From Polytrichum commune (lineage: Eukaryota; Streptophyta; Polytrichopsida; Polytrichales; Polytrichaceae), in NCBI GenBank assembly GCA_950295325.1, contig OX485809.1, positions 21,762,001 through 21,826,000 of the forward strand: a stretch of 64,000 bases of DNA, written 5' to 3'. The notes under the pieces were generated by a model. The model searched no databases. It saw only the letters and a program-made list of their open reading frames with translations, and had not been told where the DNA came from. Positions 45,804 through 57,338 of this stretch are shown piece after piece. Positions within the stretch are counted from its first letter, which is position 1. Each line of letters begins with the position of its first letter. The position numbers were made by a program, and so were the translations under genes.

Positions 45804-47056
45804 CACGGGGGGGGGGGGGGGGGTCACACCCCCTTACATTTTGTAACCACGTGCGATAATGGGGCATTTAATGGGGGGGTATTTATGCACCTCTCCGTAT
45901 TTTTTCCCTCCCTATTTGTAGATATAAAGTTATTTTGACATATTTTTAAGCACCCTATGTTTATTTGTAAATTTTTAGAGAGACCAATTTTTGGCATCAT
46001 ATTTTTTTTATAAATCGTACAAGTACCAAATAATGAACGGAATACTATAGCATTGCAAAATCAACTATGTGAGCAACAAACGTTCTACACCATCCATCTT
46101 ATCATTTAATCGGTTTCAATTAATTATACCAATGCTAAAGCATTCAAAATGCCATTCAAAGCACAACCAATAACACTTGGAGTTTAGTTAAAAGATTACC
46201 AATGAACATGAAGATAACAAAATGTACAAGCTAACATAGACAAGTTGTAAACACGGATAGAACAAAACAAGAATTATAATCAATTGTCATAAGACATGAA
46301 ATTTTGCATAATTATCTACTCCAAAACAAAAGATTGCATTCAATTGAAAAAACCAAATACAAAAATTGAAAACATTTACTTTAATTGTGTTCACAAACAC
46401 ATTCAACCTTGTACCAAATATTTACAATGTGAAGGGTTAGGATATAACTATGCACCCTCCGATACATGTCAAGGTACATATCGATATCCTCTACAATGTC
46501 ATGATAAGACAAAATGTTTTGGAGAGGTTTAACACCAATGATGACAAATAACTAAAACTAATTATTGGCATGAGGCGGGCAACCTTCGAAGTCTCCAACC
46601 ACTCCATCACGTATCCTCCAAGGCAAAGCGCAATCCACCGCCTTCACGCCACTATGCTTGTCCAAACCCTAAGCCAACCCAAGGGCCGTTGAGAAGTCAC
46701 AATGTTCCTTCCCCCCAAAAAATCCACAACATTTTCCCTCCATACTAACACTTTTCATTCAAATTTGGACAGAATTTACACAATTCTTCATCCAAGTAGT
46801 CAAACCCATAATTATTTTATTGATTCTACTACACACATTTGGGGGGATCCAATATCTATAATCCTATTTTTTTTTCTACTGATTACTAAAATGGAGGAAT
46901 TATTCACCGCCCTATTTTATATATAATCATGTATGGGACATATTTCCAAAGCTATGGTAGATCTAACGAAGTTATAAATTTTACCCTCAACGAATTAAAT
47001 TGACCCTATTTTTTATCTCACGTGGTTTCTAAAACTCCGATAGTCACCCCCCCGTG
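45804..47056 (-). mobile_element. CACGGGG-ended DNA transposon copy 2, 1,253 bp
   Basis: Inverted relative to copy 1. In plus-strand reading it starts CAC followed by a G17 run (45,807-45,823) and ends ACTCCGATAGTCACCCCCCC + GTG. The flanking 8-bp duplication ATGCTATT differs from that of copy 1, so the two are independent insertions rather than arms of one element. It is non-coding and shorter than copy 1 by about 96 bp. Confidence 0.88.
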
Positions 47057-47064
47057 ATGCTATT
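47057..47064. repeat. Target-site duplication ATGCTATT (right, copy 2)
   Basis: Exact repeat of 45,796-45,803. Confidence 0.9.
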
Positions 47065-50000
47065 TGCCTTCTATCCGCTATAGGGACGAATTCCTCTTGA
47101 CCAATCATTGGTCATGCCATTATCCGATCTTTATAGAATTATTGCCATTTCTTAAACTTTATTATCTCTTGACATTCCAATAGACAACTCTCTCAATCTA
47201 ACTTCATCACTTTTGCCTCCCTCAATCTTAAATTCACTTTGTCTCTTTGTCATTGCCAATATCTCTTCAATTAGACTCCATTCTAGCTCTCACATCCTTT
47301 GATTATAGCCTTGAAAGTTCACTCTCAAGACTTAATGTTCGAAGCCTTCTCTTTGGCACATGCCATGACTTCACGCATTCCAAATAACAAAGTTCAACAA
47401 TCAACAATCCACTCATTTAGAAAATTATGGAAAAGACGCATCCATTTACTCTCATGGTAGGGTTTAATAAAAAAATTAAGAGTCCGATTGACTCAGCTCA
47501 ACCAAACTATAGCTATCCTCAAGACTTTAATTTGGATTAACCCTATCAACTATGCCAACAATCGTTGAGATTCGGGTTTCAAAAAGCCAATTGCTTTACT
47601 ATGTTGAGACTATGACTAATTCTAAAAATGAAAAATAGCCTATCATCTCTACTGCCAACCTTCATCTTGTAGAATTGAGAGGGGAAGAAGGTTGTTATAG
47701 TCAATAACCAACTTGAAGTGGCAATAGCTTCCAAATTCTAAGGAGACAATCTAATTACCATGTGTTGGATGAAGACACAAAACTTGAAAATTGTATGCCT
47801 AAATCATGGTATAGTATAAAATGGAGCTTACACTTAGAGATATTCTCTACATATGGAGGGAGCAATATCAATGTTGGAGGCTATAGTTAGAATTTTGGAT
47901 ACACAAGAAATCAAGGCAACAATCAGGGAAGATTTAAAAGATGATTCATATATCATTTGGGTGTCTCAAATTGGTTTTATTGGGACAATCCTAGTGTTAT
48001 TTCATGTTATTTTGGGTTTTAGAATTTCAATTCACTTGAGTTAATATAATGATTTCAAAATTACTTGATCACACTACATGCATTTTGTGGCAATCACTCA
48101 TCCTACACTTATTACGCGGGCTATAGTCTAACAGTGAGTTTATTTTATTTTGACCAAATGCAATGCACAAGCATAGGTACAAGCATCGGCAATGATTTTG
48201 CATAAGTCCCATTTGAGTCTTATTACCAAAGCCAATGACACTTTGGTATTGGCAATAATTTGAATTTCAATATTCATTTTAATGCAAATTGAAATTGTAG
48301 TGCAGTTATCCTCACAAGATTTTCGGTCTTCTTTTATTAAATACGATTTTGAGCATATTTTCTAGCAATTGTCTTTTATTTAGTTTTAGTTCGACCAAAT
48401 TTATTACTTAGCTTAAATTCTTTTAGGTCATTCTCATCCTTTAGATTATGGCCTAGTAGTTTCATTGGAGGTGGGTTCAACTCTAGATTTCAGTAACTTA
48501 GTAACTATTAGAAACTATTAGTTAACTATTAGTAACTTGCATGGTTAAGGAACTCTTTATCCTCTAAAAACCTTCTTATGTGTCTCTTGGAAAAATATGT
48601 CTTGAATGAAACGTCTCTTCAACGTCCCCAAGACTATTGACCTTCCGAATTTCTTTGTTAAAAAAACTCCATCTGCAAAAGACGATGGGTAGCTTGCAAC
48701 ATACTACAATGATATAAAGTAATTAAGACTCCCTTATTTATTAGAACATCAAGACCATGACCTTCTTGATGACCGTATTCGCCTTGATTATTATGTCCTT
48801 CGTTTATCATTGAAACCAACGAAGAATTATACTTTCCAATTGATTGGTATCCAAAAATCATTTCCCTTTGAATACTCAAGGCAATCTTTATGCTTAATAT
48901 TAGTTTCTTATTTTTATCATAGTCATTCAATTTTGAGTCATTCCTTCTAATTCAAAATAATCCACCATTGATTGTCTTCAAATCATTGATCTCTCACATA
49001 CATCAATTAATATCTTAACTGAGATCTTTCTTCAATCATAATTTAATCCATCAAGTATTCTCATCAGGGTATTGATGTTTTAGCACATGTTATAGAATGC
49101 ACTCTCTTACTAATTAGATGATTTTTACTTCATCAAATTTTTAAACGGGTAAGCAAATGGTAGAATTGTTCATAGTAACCTACTACCATATTCATATAAG
49201 CATTTTATTCACTTCCCGTAAGAGAAAAATAGACTGGTCTCATTTCTTTGCAATTCAAATTGGTAAGCAACAGATCTGACACATACATTGACGTACAAAT
49301 TTACACTATTTATTATACATATTAAAGCCTGAATATTGATGATCGATCGTTTTGGTTCATTGTCAATTGATTGCGGATAAAATTACATAATTGATACAAC
49401 AACAATGACCAAAGTGATTATCTCCTAGGAAGGATTGTCACCATTAGTTTTGTAGGGTACATGATATCTCTTTATATATGCAAAAATAATCAATCCAAAA
49501 TCCCATAAATTCTTACAATTCTATTGTATGCTGACCAAGGAATCACTCCTTTGGCACTCAAGAATTACACACAGACCACCGTCTTCTTCTCTTCGTTCCT
49601 TATTTCATCCCCTCCCTCTCCTCTACCACAAAATACCACATCTCTTCTTATATGTCTAAAAACACATGTCCTTAATATGTTCATGTCTCTTACAATTAGG
49701 CTATAGTCTTTCCATCTATGATTTTTTGATATCTCAAGTCCATAACTATTCATACTTATTGATTTGAGTAAATCTATTTCACATAAAGGCATATACACAT
49801 TTGAATTCTATTTGGATTTAAAAACAAAAATACATAACTTAGCCCCACATAGTCGATTTTGGTTCACGATTATGTCCATAGAAAAAAAAAATTATAAGAA
49901 ATTTGGAACTTAGCAATATGCAATACTTTGAAATGCACATATCAAACACTAGCCAAACTTACTTCCCAACCTCATGAATAGGCTTGTTATCATCGGCGAG

Positions 50001-51871
50001 GGAGGTAATGTGAGATACATTTCCACAATCATGAGAGGAGTAAAATTGCGCAAATAAGACATAATGGCATCGAATTCCACAAGGTGGTGACCGTTGCATC
50101 TACAAGCATGAATAGAAGCACCTAAAGATCCATGCATTGTGTCACTCACCACATCTTCGTGATCACCATCAAAAAAATTGGTTGCTAGTTTTCAAATCCA
50201 CTTCATGTGGATGTCACCTTCATCTATTTGGCTTCATCAGTCTCTCCATTCTCGATCTATCCAATTGGTTCTTGGTGGAAAACCTCAAACCATGTTTTCA
50301 TCCCCATCTTTGGTTGTAGGGTGCAAGCATGGTAAAGTGGAACAAAAAATATGCTCCTATACCTTAAAACCACAGTTTTTTGGGTCAAATGCCAAAAGTA
50401 GAAGAAAAATGTTGTTTAAATTGAATATTATCATGGTGACCTCTATTGTTGTGTTAAGTACTCAAATGTAAAACACCAAGATGAGATCTTCATTAAAAGT
50501 CATGACTAAATCTGGTTTTGGATGTAAATTTCATGACCTTAATTATTTTGAGCTTGATTTTCTTTTCCATATTCCTTGAATTCATTATACACTTGAGGTC
50601 ATCATCAAATATTTTTGTAGAAGATCATCATTTCAGTATAATTTAATCATATTTTAAACACATTTTAGACAATTACTTGTTCAATATCGCCACTTGCACC
50701 ATCTTCTAAAGTATGCAGACTTCATTTGAAATTGCTTTTGCCAACATAAATTCCTTGGCTTTGTAGATCAATATGTTATTGAAATGTTTATGATGAATTT
50801 TTTTCACAAAATTCAATGTTAGTATATCATTTAGAATCACTTTCACCTAAACTTGTGCAAGGATCAAGAATTGTCCACTTTACCGTGCTTGCACCCCATG
50901 GTGACGCATATTTGACTTTATGCATTTGTGGTCGTCCTTGTCAACTCAAATATATCTTCCCAATATTCACTTTGGAAAGCGTGCAAAGACTAACCAAAGG
51001 ACTTGCCACCCTCCAAAGCACTCTACTAATTATGTACTTGTCATAAAGTTTGTTGTATATCATTTCAAACACTAGCCAATATTCATTTTGTAATCTAGGG
51101 ACCTTTACGCATGACATGATGTACGTTGGTAGTAGAATAGTAAAAATATAGAAGGAAAAACTCAAGTGTTAATATCCCTAATGGTTCTCATAAATACCAC
51201 TCATATCTTTACCCTAATTCTTTTCTTCCATTCTACCATGGCTTCCATCAAAGCTCATGGCTCTTGGGGCCCCTTCACCTTGCCTTTCCAACTAGGTTGT
51301 AGTTTATGAAGATTTCCTCAAGGATTTGGATTAAGATTTAATTTTCAGGTTGGAACTATGTACGTCGAATAAGAATTGTATGATGAAAACATACTTGCAT
51401 CTAAAATTTTACTAATGCAAAAAATGAAGTGGTAATGGTTCTATGGTAGACCTTGGGCCTACGTTGCTTTAAAATTAGAGGTCTATCCAATTGCCACATG
51501 CAAGAGTCCACCGTTATCATGACAAATATGTGTGGTACATCTACTATGTATATTCCAAGTATCGACATTCACATAGTAGTGTTGTCAGATCCCAATGACG
51601 GTGTGTGCCCTGCAATAGACTTGTCTACCACCTCCCCATTCCGCTTTACAAGTACACATACAACATCCTCTTAGTTTGGTGTTAATATCATAAAATACCC
51701 ATTCAATCCCCAATACATTAAAATGGAGATTTTCTTGCTCTTCTTCATAGCCAACCTTTGCATCCTTTGTCATTGACAATGGATTCCAGTATAGTAGATG
51801 CATTTAAAATAAAAAAGTCTAGAAAACAATCAAAATTAGATCTTGCCTATATAAAATTTGACCACATTTAG
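47065..51871. other. No convincing gene; AT-rich, probably decayed repeats
   Basis: Short frames only. A small inverted pair (GGTGCAAGCATGGTAAAGTGG near 50,320 and its inverse near 50,870-50,900) suggests a degenerate foldback. A start-like peptide (MASIKAHGSWGPFTLPFQ) near 51,238 is followed by a stop and is not extended by any recognisable exon. Confidence 0.4.
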
Positions 51872-53330
51872 GTGTGTGAAGTAAACTACCTACCATCATC
51901 TTTTGATGGTGATGTCATCTTTGTTTGGAGATCCTTGCCATATGGGATTCCAACTTCCTATGGAAGTGAGATGTACGAAATGGACAAAAAATTACAGAGG
52001 TCTTTCTCGGTGCACTACCAAGGTAAAAACATATCCAAATTAATTTTGGGAATTCCGTCTTTCTACAAGTTTGGTCATCTTCAATGCCCCAATGATGTTT
52101 GTGACTATCTTTATTGTAATGTTGGTGTTCAAAATTGCAGCAAGTGGATTGGAACCACTACTATACCAATTGTTTGTAGGGAGTGTGGCCCCAAATAAAT
52201 CTAAGATGGAATGAAAGGTATGTCATTCTATGCCAATTTATATAGTAATGTGCAATGCTCACATAATTTACATTATTCCACAATTTTGGGATGTCTAGGG
52301 CTTGCATTCCTTTGGGGGCGCATGACCATCATGTGTCCAATGGCACATGTTGTGAGTCATTGAACATCAAGTACTAATATGTTGCTAATGAGGTGATGAA
52401 AGCATCCATTGCAAGAAAATATGCTTTTGTGATAGCAATAAGTTAAACGTTTTTTTTTTTGCAAACTTTCTTCTAGAATCTCCATCACAAGGTGAAGGCC
52501 CTCACCCTCAAGGAGCATCACTAGAAGTTATTATGAACAAATTCACAGCATTGGCATCACTTGATTGTCGTAACTTTGTATCTGGGTCAAAGCATTCATG
52601 TGAAGTGGGATGGCAACCATGGATAATTTAATGACATCATAGATCACTTTGGTTCAAGATTTCCCATGGGGGCCAGTTCCCTAGGCAATCAAAGACAAAG
52701 TGTTTGTCTTCAAGATGTCGGTGGACCTCACAAGTAGTGAAGTGGAGCCGGTGAAGCGTATGCAGTTTGGAGGGGGTATGGAAGAATCTGTGGATATTGT
52801 TTGATCATGTGAAGGGGTTGAAAGAATGGACAATGCTGGTATCCCATGTGTAGGATAGTAATTATTATAAGTTTGTGCTTAGAATAGCTTGTTGTGACAT
52901 GCAATTTGAGGATGGAGCGGTCCAAACTTTGTTTTAAGAGAACTTGAATGTGTTATGGCAGAGAATGGTGTGTCAAGTGTAAATTTTAAGAGGTTCATGG
53001 TGGACAACGCATAAGCTACTTGGAAATATGTGAGAAAGATTTATGGGGATGGTGACCCAACTCTGCCATGGTCGGCCATGAGCGCACTTATCTTTTACTG
53101 GTCCACCCGCTTGGGTAAGCTGAAGCAAAAAAATAACAAGTCATCTTTGTAGTCTCAACACATGCAAATATGCAAGGATTACAAGGACGCCGAGACAATG
53201 GATGATGTGGATACAAAATACCATGTCAATTGTTCATGGTGGTTGTCCTTTGGTGTTGCCATAGATGAGGATTTGCTCAAACTTCAAAATGGTTGGAGTT
53301 TTGGCATTTCTATTATAGACAAATAGGGTG
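51872..53330 (+). pseudogene. Decayed transposase-like gene (zinc-finger head plus DDE-like region)
   Basis: The N-terminal part 51,872-52,198 is open for 108 codons and contains a cysteine-bearing head (FGHLQCPNDVCDYLYCN, then CSKWIG and VCRECG). Farther on, translation interrupted by many stops reads VNFKRFMVDNA-ATWKYVRK, IYGDGDPTLPW, KLKQKNNK and a WWLSFGVA block. The Asp-containing FMVDNA segment and spacing are reminiscent of MULE/FAR1-related transposase-derived proteins. At least six in-frame stops and frame changes occur. No TIRs were found around it. Assignment rests on recognition of scattered blocks and is moderate at best. Confidence 0.45.
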
Positions 53331-53897
53331 GTCATATGTTGTTGGTGAGGACTTATTCCATACTAGGTCTCACTCGATCATATTCATTCATGGCTTATTG
53401 TTGTCTTTGAGAGCATGTAATGTTCATCAATGGCTTAAATGAAATTATGTACACATGACATATGACCCCCCATGGTTGTAAAATAAGAAAATATAAAAAA
53501 TTCATACAAAATATTTTGGAAATTAAAACTACCAACACATGAGCCTTTGGCAATCATCATGTGTCACTGGAAAAAAACATGCAAACCTACCAGTTTGTTT
53601 GATTTATAGAGTTTCGAGTTACGTAAAACATTTTTTTCTAGAAACCACCAACAACCATGCAACTTGTACTAACCAATTCCAACCATAATTACAACTATAG
53701 TTACATTTTCTCCAACTTTGATTGTAATCTAAGTTGTTGTCCATTGTGAACCCAAACAACTTCTACCATGCTATAACCAAACTTTGTGAGGAAGCAAGTG
53801 ACGAAGTGACCATAACTTAGTTGACTTAAATTTATGTTATTTGCATGGCAGTACCACGACCACACCTTGTATGGAAGCATACAACGAAACACCACTA

Positions 53898-54396
53898 AGG
53901 TACGCGATGTTGTTTGTTTGTTTTTTAATCAGGCTCCTATATTTGATGGATGTGCACTTGGTGAGGAGCAAAGAGCAAACACCTTAAAGGCATACGTTTA
54001 AAAAAAATCTTCTACACAAAATAACACATAGTGGTGGTGGTAGTGGCTTTCGCCACACCATTCCTCCTCATTCAGGAAGGGGTGATGTGTCATATGCACG
54101 GTGGCAAAGGGTTGGGACAACACGGGCCCATATTGGTTGGATTTCATATTTTAGTTTTGTTAACTACCGCACACTTAATAGTGAGTATAATTGAGAAGAC
54201 TAATGTATTCAATTAAGAAATCAACAAATATGCACTTCTGATAACCATAACTAAATCAAAAGGAGGTCCGATTTTCAATTCATTTAATGCTCATGCTTTA
54301 TCATAGATTGGCTATGCAAACATAAGTTCTTAGTGTAACTCTAGTCGGTAGAAGTTGGAGTACATAAAAAACAAACCAAATAACACCCACCTACCT
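53898..54396 (-). mobile_element. MITE family A, copy A3 (longest, 499 bp)
   Basis: Flanked by TA on both sides. The left end is AGGTACGCGATGTTG and the right end CCAAATAACACCCACCTACCT. Shared interior blocks are GTGAGGAGCAAAGAGCAAAC, GCACACTTAATAGTGA and GGTAGAAGTTGGAG. A roughly 100-bp extra stretch near 54,020-54,130 is absent from A2. It abuts the next MITE at 54,402. Confidence 0.75.
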
Positions 54397-54401
54397 TATA
54401 A

Positions 54402-54702
54402 CTACACTAAATAGGATATTTAGTGTTTGATACACTAAATACGAACGTATACACTAAATACCAATAACCCTATGAAAGTCAATAACATTGAAATGTAAAC
54501 TCAAACACTGAACATCAACTATGATAATATGTGGAAGTTACATGTTTGAATTTAGTGTTAATAAAAATATGAAAAACAAATAACAATGATAAATGAAGAA
54601 TTCCAACATATCTTCTAGCATATCTTTGAACACTAATTGTCAAAGAATTCAAAAATTAGTGTTGAGCAGGGTAGGGTGGTAACAACACTATTTAGTGTAG
54701 TG
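54402..54702. mobile_element. MITE-like inverted repeat (CTACACTAAATAGG ends)
   Basis: The left end CTACACTAAATAGGATATTT is mirrored by CACTATTTAGTGTAGTG at the right. It is related to 31,675-32,054. Non-coding. Confidence 0.55.
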
Positions 54703-54879
54703 CCCAAACGACACCTTTGATGTGGAAGTAGGCACCAAACTGACCGGAACATTTAACTTATTATATGCATACGGCCCTTCAATCAATTAAGTGGTATGAA
54801 AGCTGACGTGGCAGACAGGTCAGCACATCCCCCCCCCCCACCCCGTGTGAACAAGGAACCTACTAGAAGATGTGCGCAT

Positions 54880-55330
54880 GTTGACTATCCACGTGGGCTA
54901 TTCCCCTGTCGTTGACGCGGACCACAGAATCCACCCAGTCCCTAGATCCCGTCTCCCAAGATCTACGAATTCGCATAGATTCGCCGCTTCCACCTCGCTA
55001 GTATCGTGGCCGCTCCTGCGGACAAACAAAACAAAACAAACCTTTGGGAAATTGGGTCCGAATTCGGCCCCTGAGAGTTGCCTTCGCGAACTCCAGCTGG
55101 GACTTGTCGCCCTTTCCTGAATGCTTTCCTTTTCTCGCCAACGCCTACAGTGAAGAGAGAGAGAGAGAGAGATAAACTTGTCGCTTTTTCAGAACCGCTT
55201 TTGGTGAAGCACAGAAGCTCATGCATGATTACTGTACTCATCATCATTTAACCCGTGAGGTGTGGTTGTCGTTTGCTTTGAAGATGACGGAAGGGTTGTT
55301 CGTCTAGTTGTGATGCTTCCTCCTCACATA
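54880..55330 (+). promoter_or_regulatory. GC-rich putative promoter / 5' leader of the 56.7-kb gene
   Basis: A sharp rise in GC and CpG after AT-rich flanks, with a (GA)9 run at about 55,155-55,172 and pyrimidine-rich patches, typical of plant promoter/5'UTR regions. Frames across it lack domains. Linking it to the CDS at 56,718 would require an intron or a long leader that includes the tandem array between. This is inference. Confidence 0.4.
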
Positions 55331-55577
55331 TATCACAAGACATAATAGACAGACGAGCAGGAGCTTTGATGGATGGTCAGTTTTGCAAGTGATGGCGAGT
55401 GGTAGCTGCTGGAATATTTAAGGTTTATGGTTGGGTTAAGTTGGAGGTTTTTTAAGGATTTCAAGTTTGCTGTGCCGTGTGCGTGCGGGAGTTGTTGTGG
55501 TGGCGTGTGGCGGAGAGAATCTGGGTGCTTGGGGGGTTGGGTTGAGGAGAGAGCGTGTTGGGGTGAGTGGCGGGTAA

Positions 55578-56612
55578 AAGCTATACCCTGGAATTCAATC
55601 GGAGGTTTGGACAGGCTGGTTTCGGCGGTTCCGGAAGGCATGCAATTGGTGTTGGTGTATTTGGTTGCGATGCGTTGGGAGGCAACCTCGTGAGGATTTT
55701 TTTTTCAATTTTGGAGCAATTTTGTGAGAGTGGTTTGGTTAATCAAGCAGCTTAAATTTTGATGAGTGGGAAGTTGCTCCAAGCATTGAAGAGCAAGTGA
55801 CTTAATTGAATTGCTTTCTTCTGATATACCCAGGCTTTACCCTGTATTTCAATTCCAGATTTGGACAGGCTGTTTCCGCAATTCCGGAAGGGCATGCAAT
55901 TGGTGTTGGTGGTTGGCTGGGAGTGCGGGAGGCACCTTTGTGGGGACAAAAATTGCAGTTTTGGGGCAACTTTGTGAAACTGGTTTTCCTAAAACACGCT
56001 GCTTGAATTTTGATGAGTCTGAGGGGTGTCCATGCACTTGTTGCAAGCATTGAAGAGAAAGTGACTCAATTGAGTTACCGCTTTCAGGTATTCCCAGGGT
56101 TTACCGTGCAATTCAATTCGAGGTTTGGACAGGCCTGGTTTCGGCAATTCCGGAAAGCATCCAATTGGTGTTGGTGTTGTTGGTTGCCGTGTGCGGGAGA
56201 CATCCTTTGTGAGGACAAAGTTGCAATTTTGGGGCAACTTTGTGAGAGTGGTTTCGTTAAACACGCAGCTTGAATTTTGATGAGTGTGAGGGTGTCCACG
56301 CACTTGTTGCAAGCATTGAAGGGCAAGCGACTCAATCGAATTACTTATTTCGGATATTCTCAGGGTTTTCCCTGGAATTCAATTGGAGTTTTTGACAGGC
56401 CTGGTTTCTGCAATTCCGGAAGGGCATGCAATTGGTGTTGTGTTGTTAGTTGCGGTGTGCCGGAGACTACTTTGTGAGGACAAGTTTCGAGCAATTTTGT
56501 AAACCATACAGCTTGAATTTGGATTGAGCGTGAGAGTGTCCATGCACTTGTTGCAAGCATTGAACTAGCAAGTGACTCTATCGAATTACTTCTTTCCGAT
56601 ATTCCCAGGTAG
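55578..56612 (+). repeat. Four-copy tandem array, about 260-bp unit, upstream of the 56.7-kb gene
   Basis: Unit starts lie at about 55,581, 55,838, 56,100 and 56,368 (periods 257-268). Each begins TACCCTGGAATTCAAT-like and contains GTTTGGACAGGCTGGTTTC, GGAAGGGCATGCAATTGGTG, GGGGCAACTTTGTGAGAGTG, TTGAATTTTGATGAGT and GTTGCAAGCATTGAAG. Each unit finishes with a pyrimidine-rich TTTC...ATTCCCAGG that resembles a splice acceptor. Short frames in the units end in the same HAA-stop peptide, but substitutions are not concentrated at third positions as far as I can see. Confidence 0.9.
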
Positions 56613-56661
56613 CTGGGGTGGTCATCAGTTCGAAGAATTATTCATTCTCCTTAGACCAACA

Positions 56662-56682
56662 ATGACACCAGCTCATTGTTAG
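56662..56682 (+). promoter_or_regulatory. Short upstream ORF
   Basis: ATG to TAG encoding six residues (MTPAHC), ending 35 bases before the main ATG. It may lower translation of the main frame if the leader includes it. This is inference. Confidence 0.35.
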
Positions 56683-56717
56683 TGACGCACCACCGTTGCA
56701 ACACCAACAACAACAAC

Positions 56718-57338
56718 ATGTTTGATGTAGATTCAGAGACCATGGCGAAGAGATCATCGAAACCGGGGTCAAAACTGTTCGACACAGATTTACGCAAGGA
56801 GAGAACACCGTTTCTAGATTCCGATCTCCACAGCTGGACACCGGGGGGAGGATTACCCACGCTCTCCGAGAAACTTCTCTTGTCTTCACAACCTTCGGGC
56901 CATGGAAGTGCACCGAGGATGACACGGGTGGATTCTTACAGGGCACCACCTCTGAGATTAACCCTGGAGACAATTGAAGAAGACAAGCCAGATATCTTTC
57001 AGAGGTCCAAATCGGTACCTGTGCAGAAAAGATTCTCCTTCGACGCCATGGGTGGCCCTGGACAATATCAGCAACAGCTTCACCGCCTCTCCCTTGATGG
57101 CACCGGTCAAGGGTTGTGCAGGTTGCCGAGCTACCGCCCCGGTCAGTGTGCTTATGGTATCAGCGCGTCCGGTCCCATGACGTTTCAGGCCAATGATCAT
57201 ATTCTTAACCCCCCACGCCGTCGGTCGAGATTCTCCAAGATGCGGGATGCGCTTCGGTGCAATCGAATTCGGGATGCGTTTGGTCAATTTGTCTCCAAAT
57301 TGAGACTCCATCATCAAACCTCACGGAGATCGGCCTAA
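56718..57338 (+). CDS. Basic, Ser-rich 206-aa protein with 14-3-3-like motif; unrecognised
   Basis: I do not recognise the family. The single-exon frame starts at ATG 56,718; an ATG at 56,742 in better context (GACCATGGCG) gives a form shorter by 8 residues. The frame is GC-rich, unlike its flanks, and coherent throughout. Features are an acidic/polar N-terminus, LRLTLETIEEDKPDIF at 79-94, then RSKSVP at 96-101, which fits the mode-1 14-3-3 pattern R-S-x-S-x-P, and basophilic kinase-type sites KRFSF (104-108) and LHRLSLD (121-127). The C-terminus is strongly basic and amphipathic (PPRRRSRFSKMRDALR at 165-180, then FGQFVSKLRLHHQTSRRSA). No signal peptide, membrane segment or zinc ligands. A phospho-regulated adaptor or nuclear/membrane-associated protein is plausible, but only as inference. 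It is flanked by tandem repeats on both sides, the 3' ones containing copies of its own last codons. Confidence 0.7.
   Translation: MFDVDSETMAKRSSKPGSKLFDTDLRKERTPFLDSDLHSWTPGGGLPTLSEKLLLSSQPSGHGSAPRMTRVDSYRAPPLRLTLETIEEDKPDIFQRSKSVPVQKRFSFDAMGGPGQYQQQLHRLSLDGTGQGLCRLPSYRPGQCAYGISASGPMTFQANDHILNPPRRRSRFSKMRDALRCNRIRDAFGQFVSKLRLHHQTSRRSA

Noticed and set aside
37362-47056. A single 9.7-kb transposon with 1.3-kb terminal inverted repeats
   Set aside because: Each 1.3-kb arm has its own terminal CACGGGG repeat and its own distinct 8-bp target duplication, so these are two separate insertions.
55567-56477. Repeated short frames in the 260-bp array as a multigene family of small proteins
   Set aside because: Frames start at different places, shift between units and lack conserved composition; only the stop-proximal HAA recurs because the DNA is repeated.
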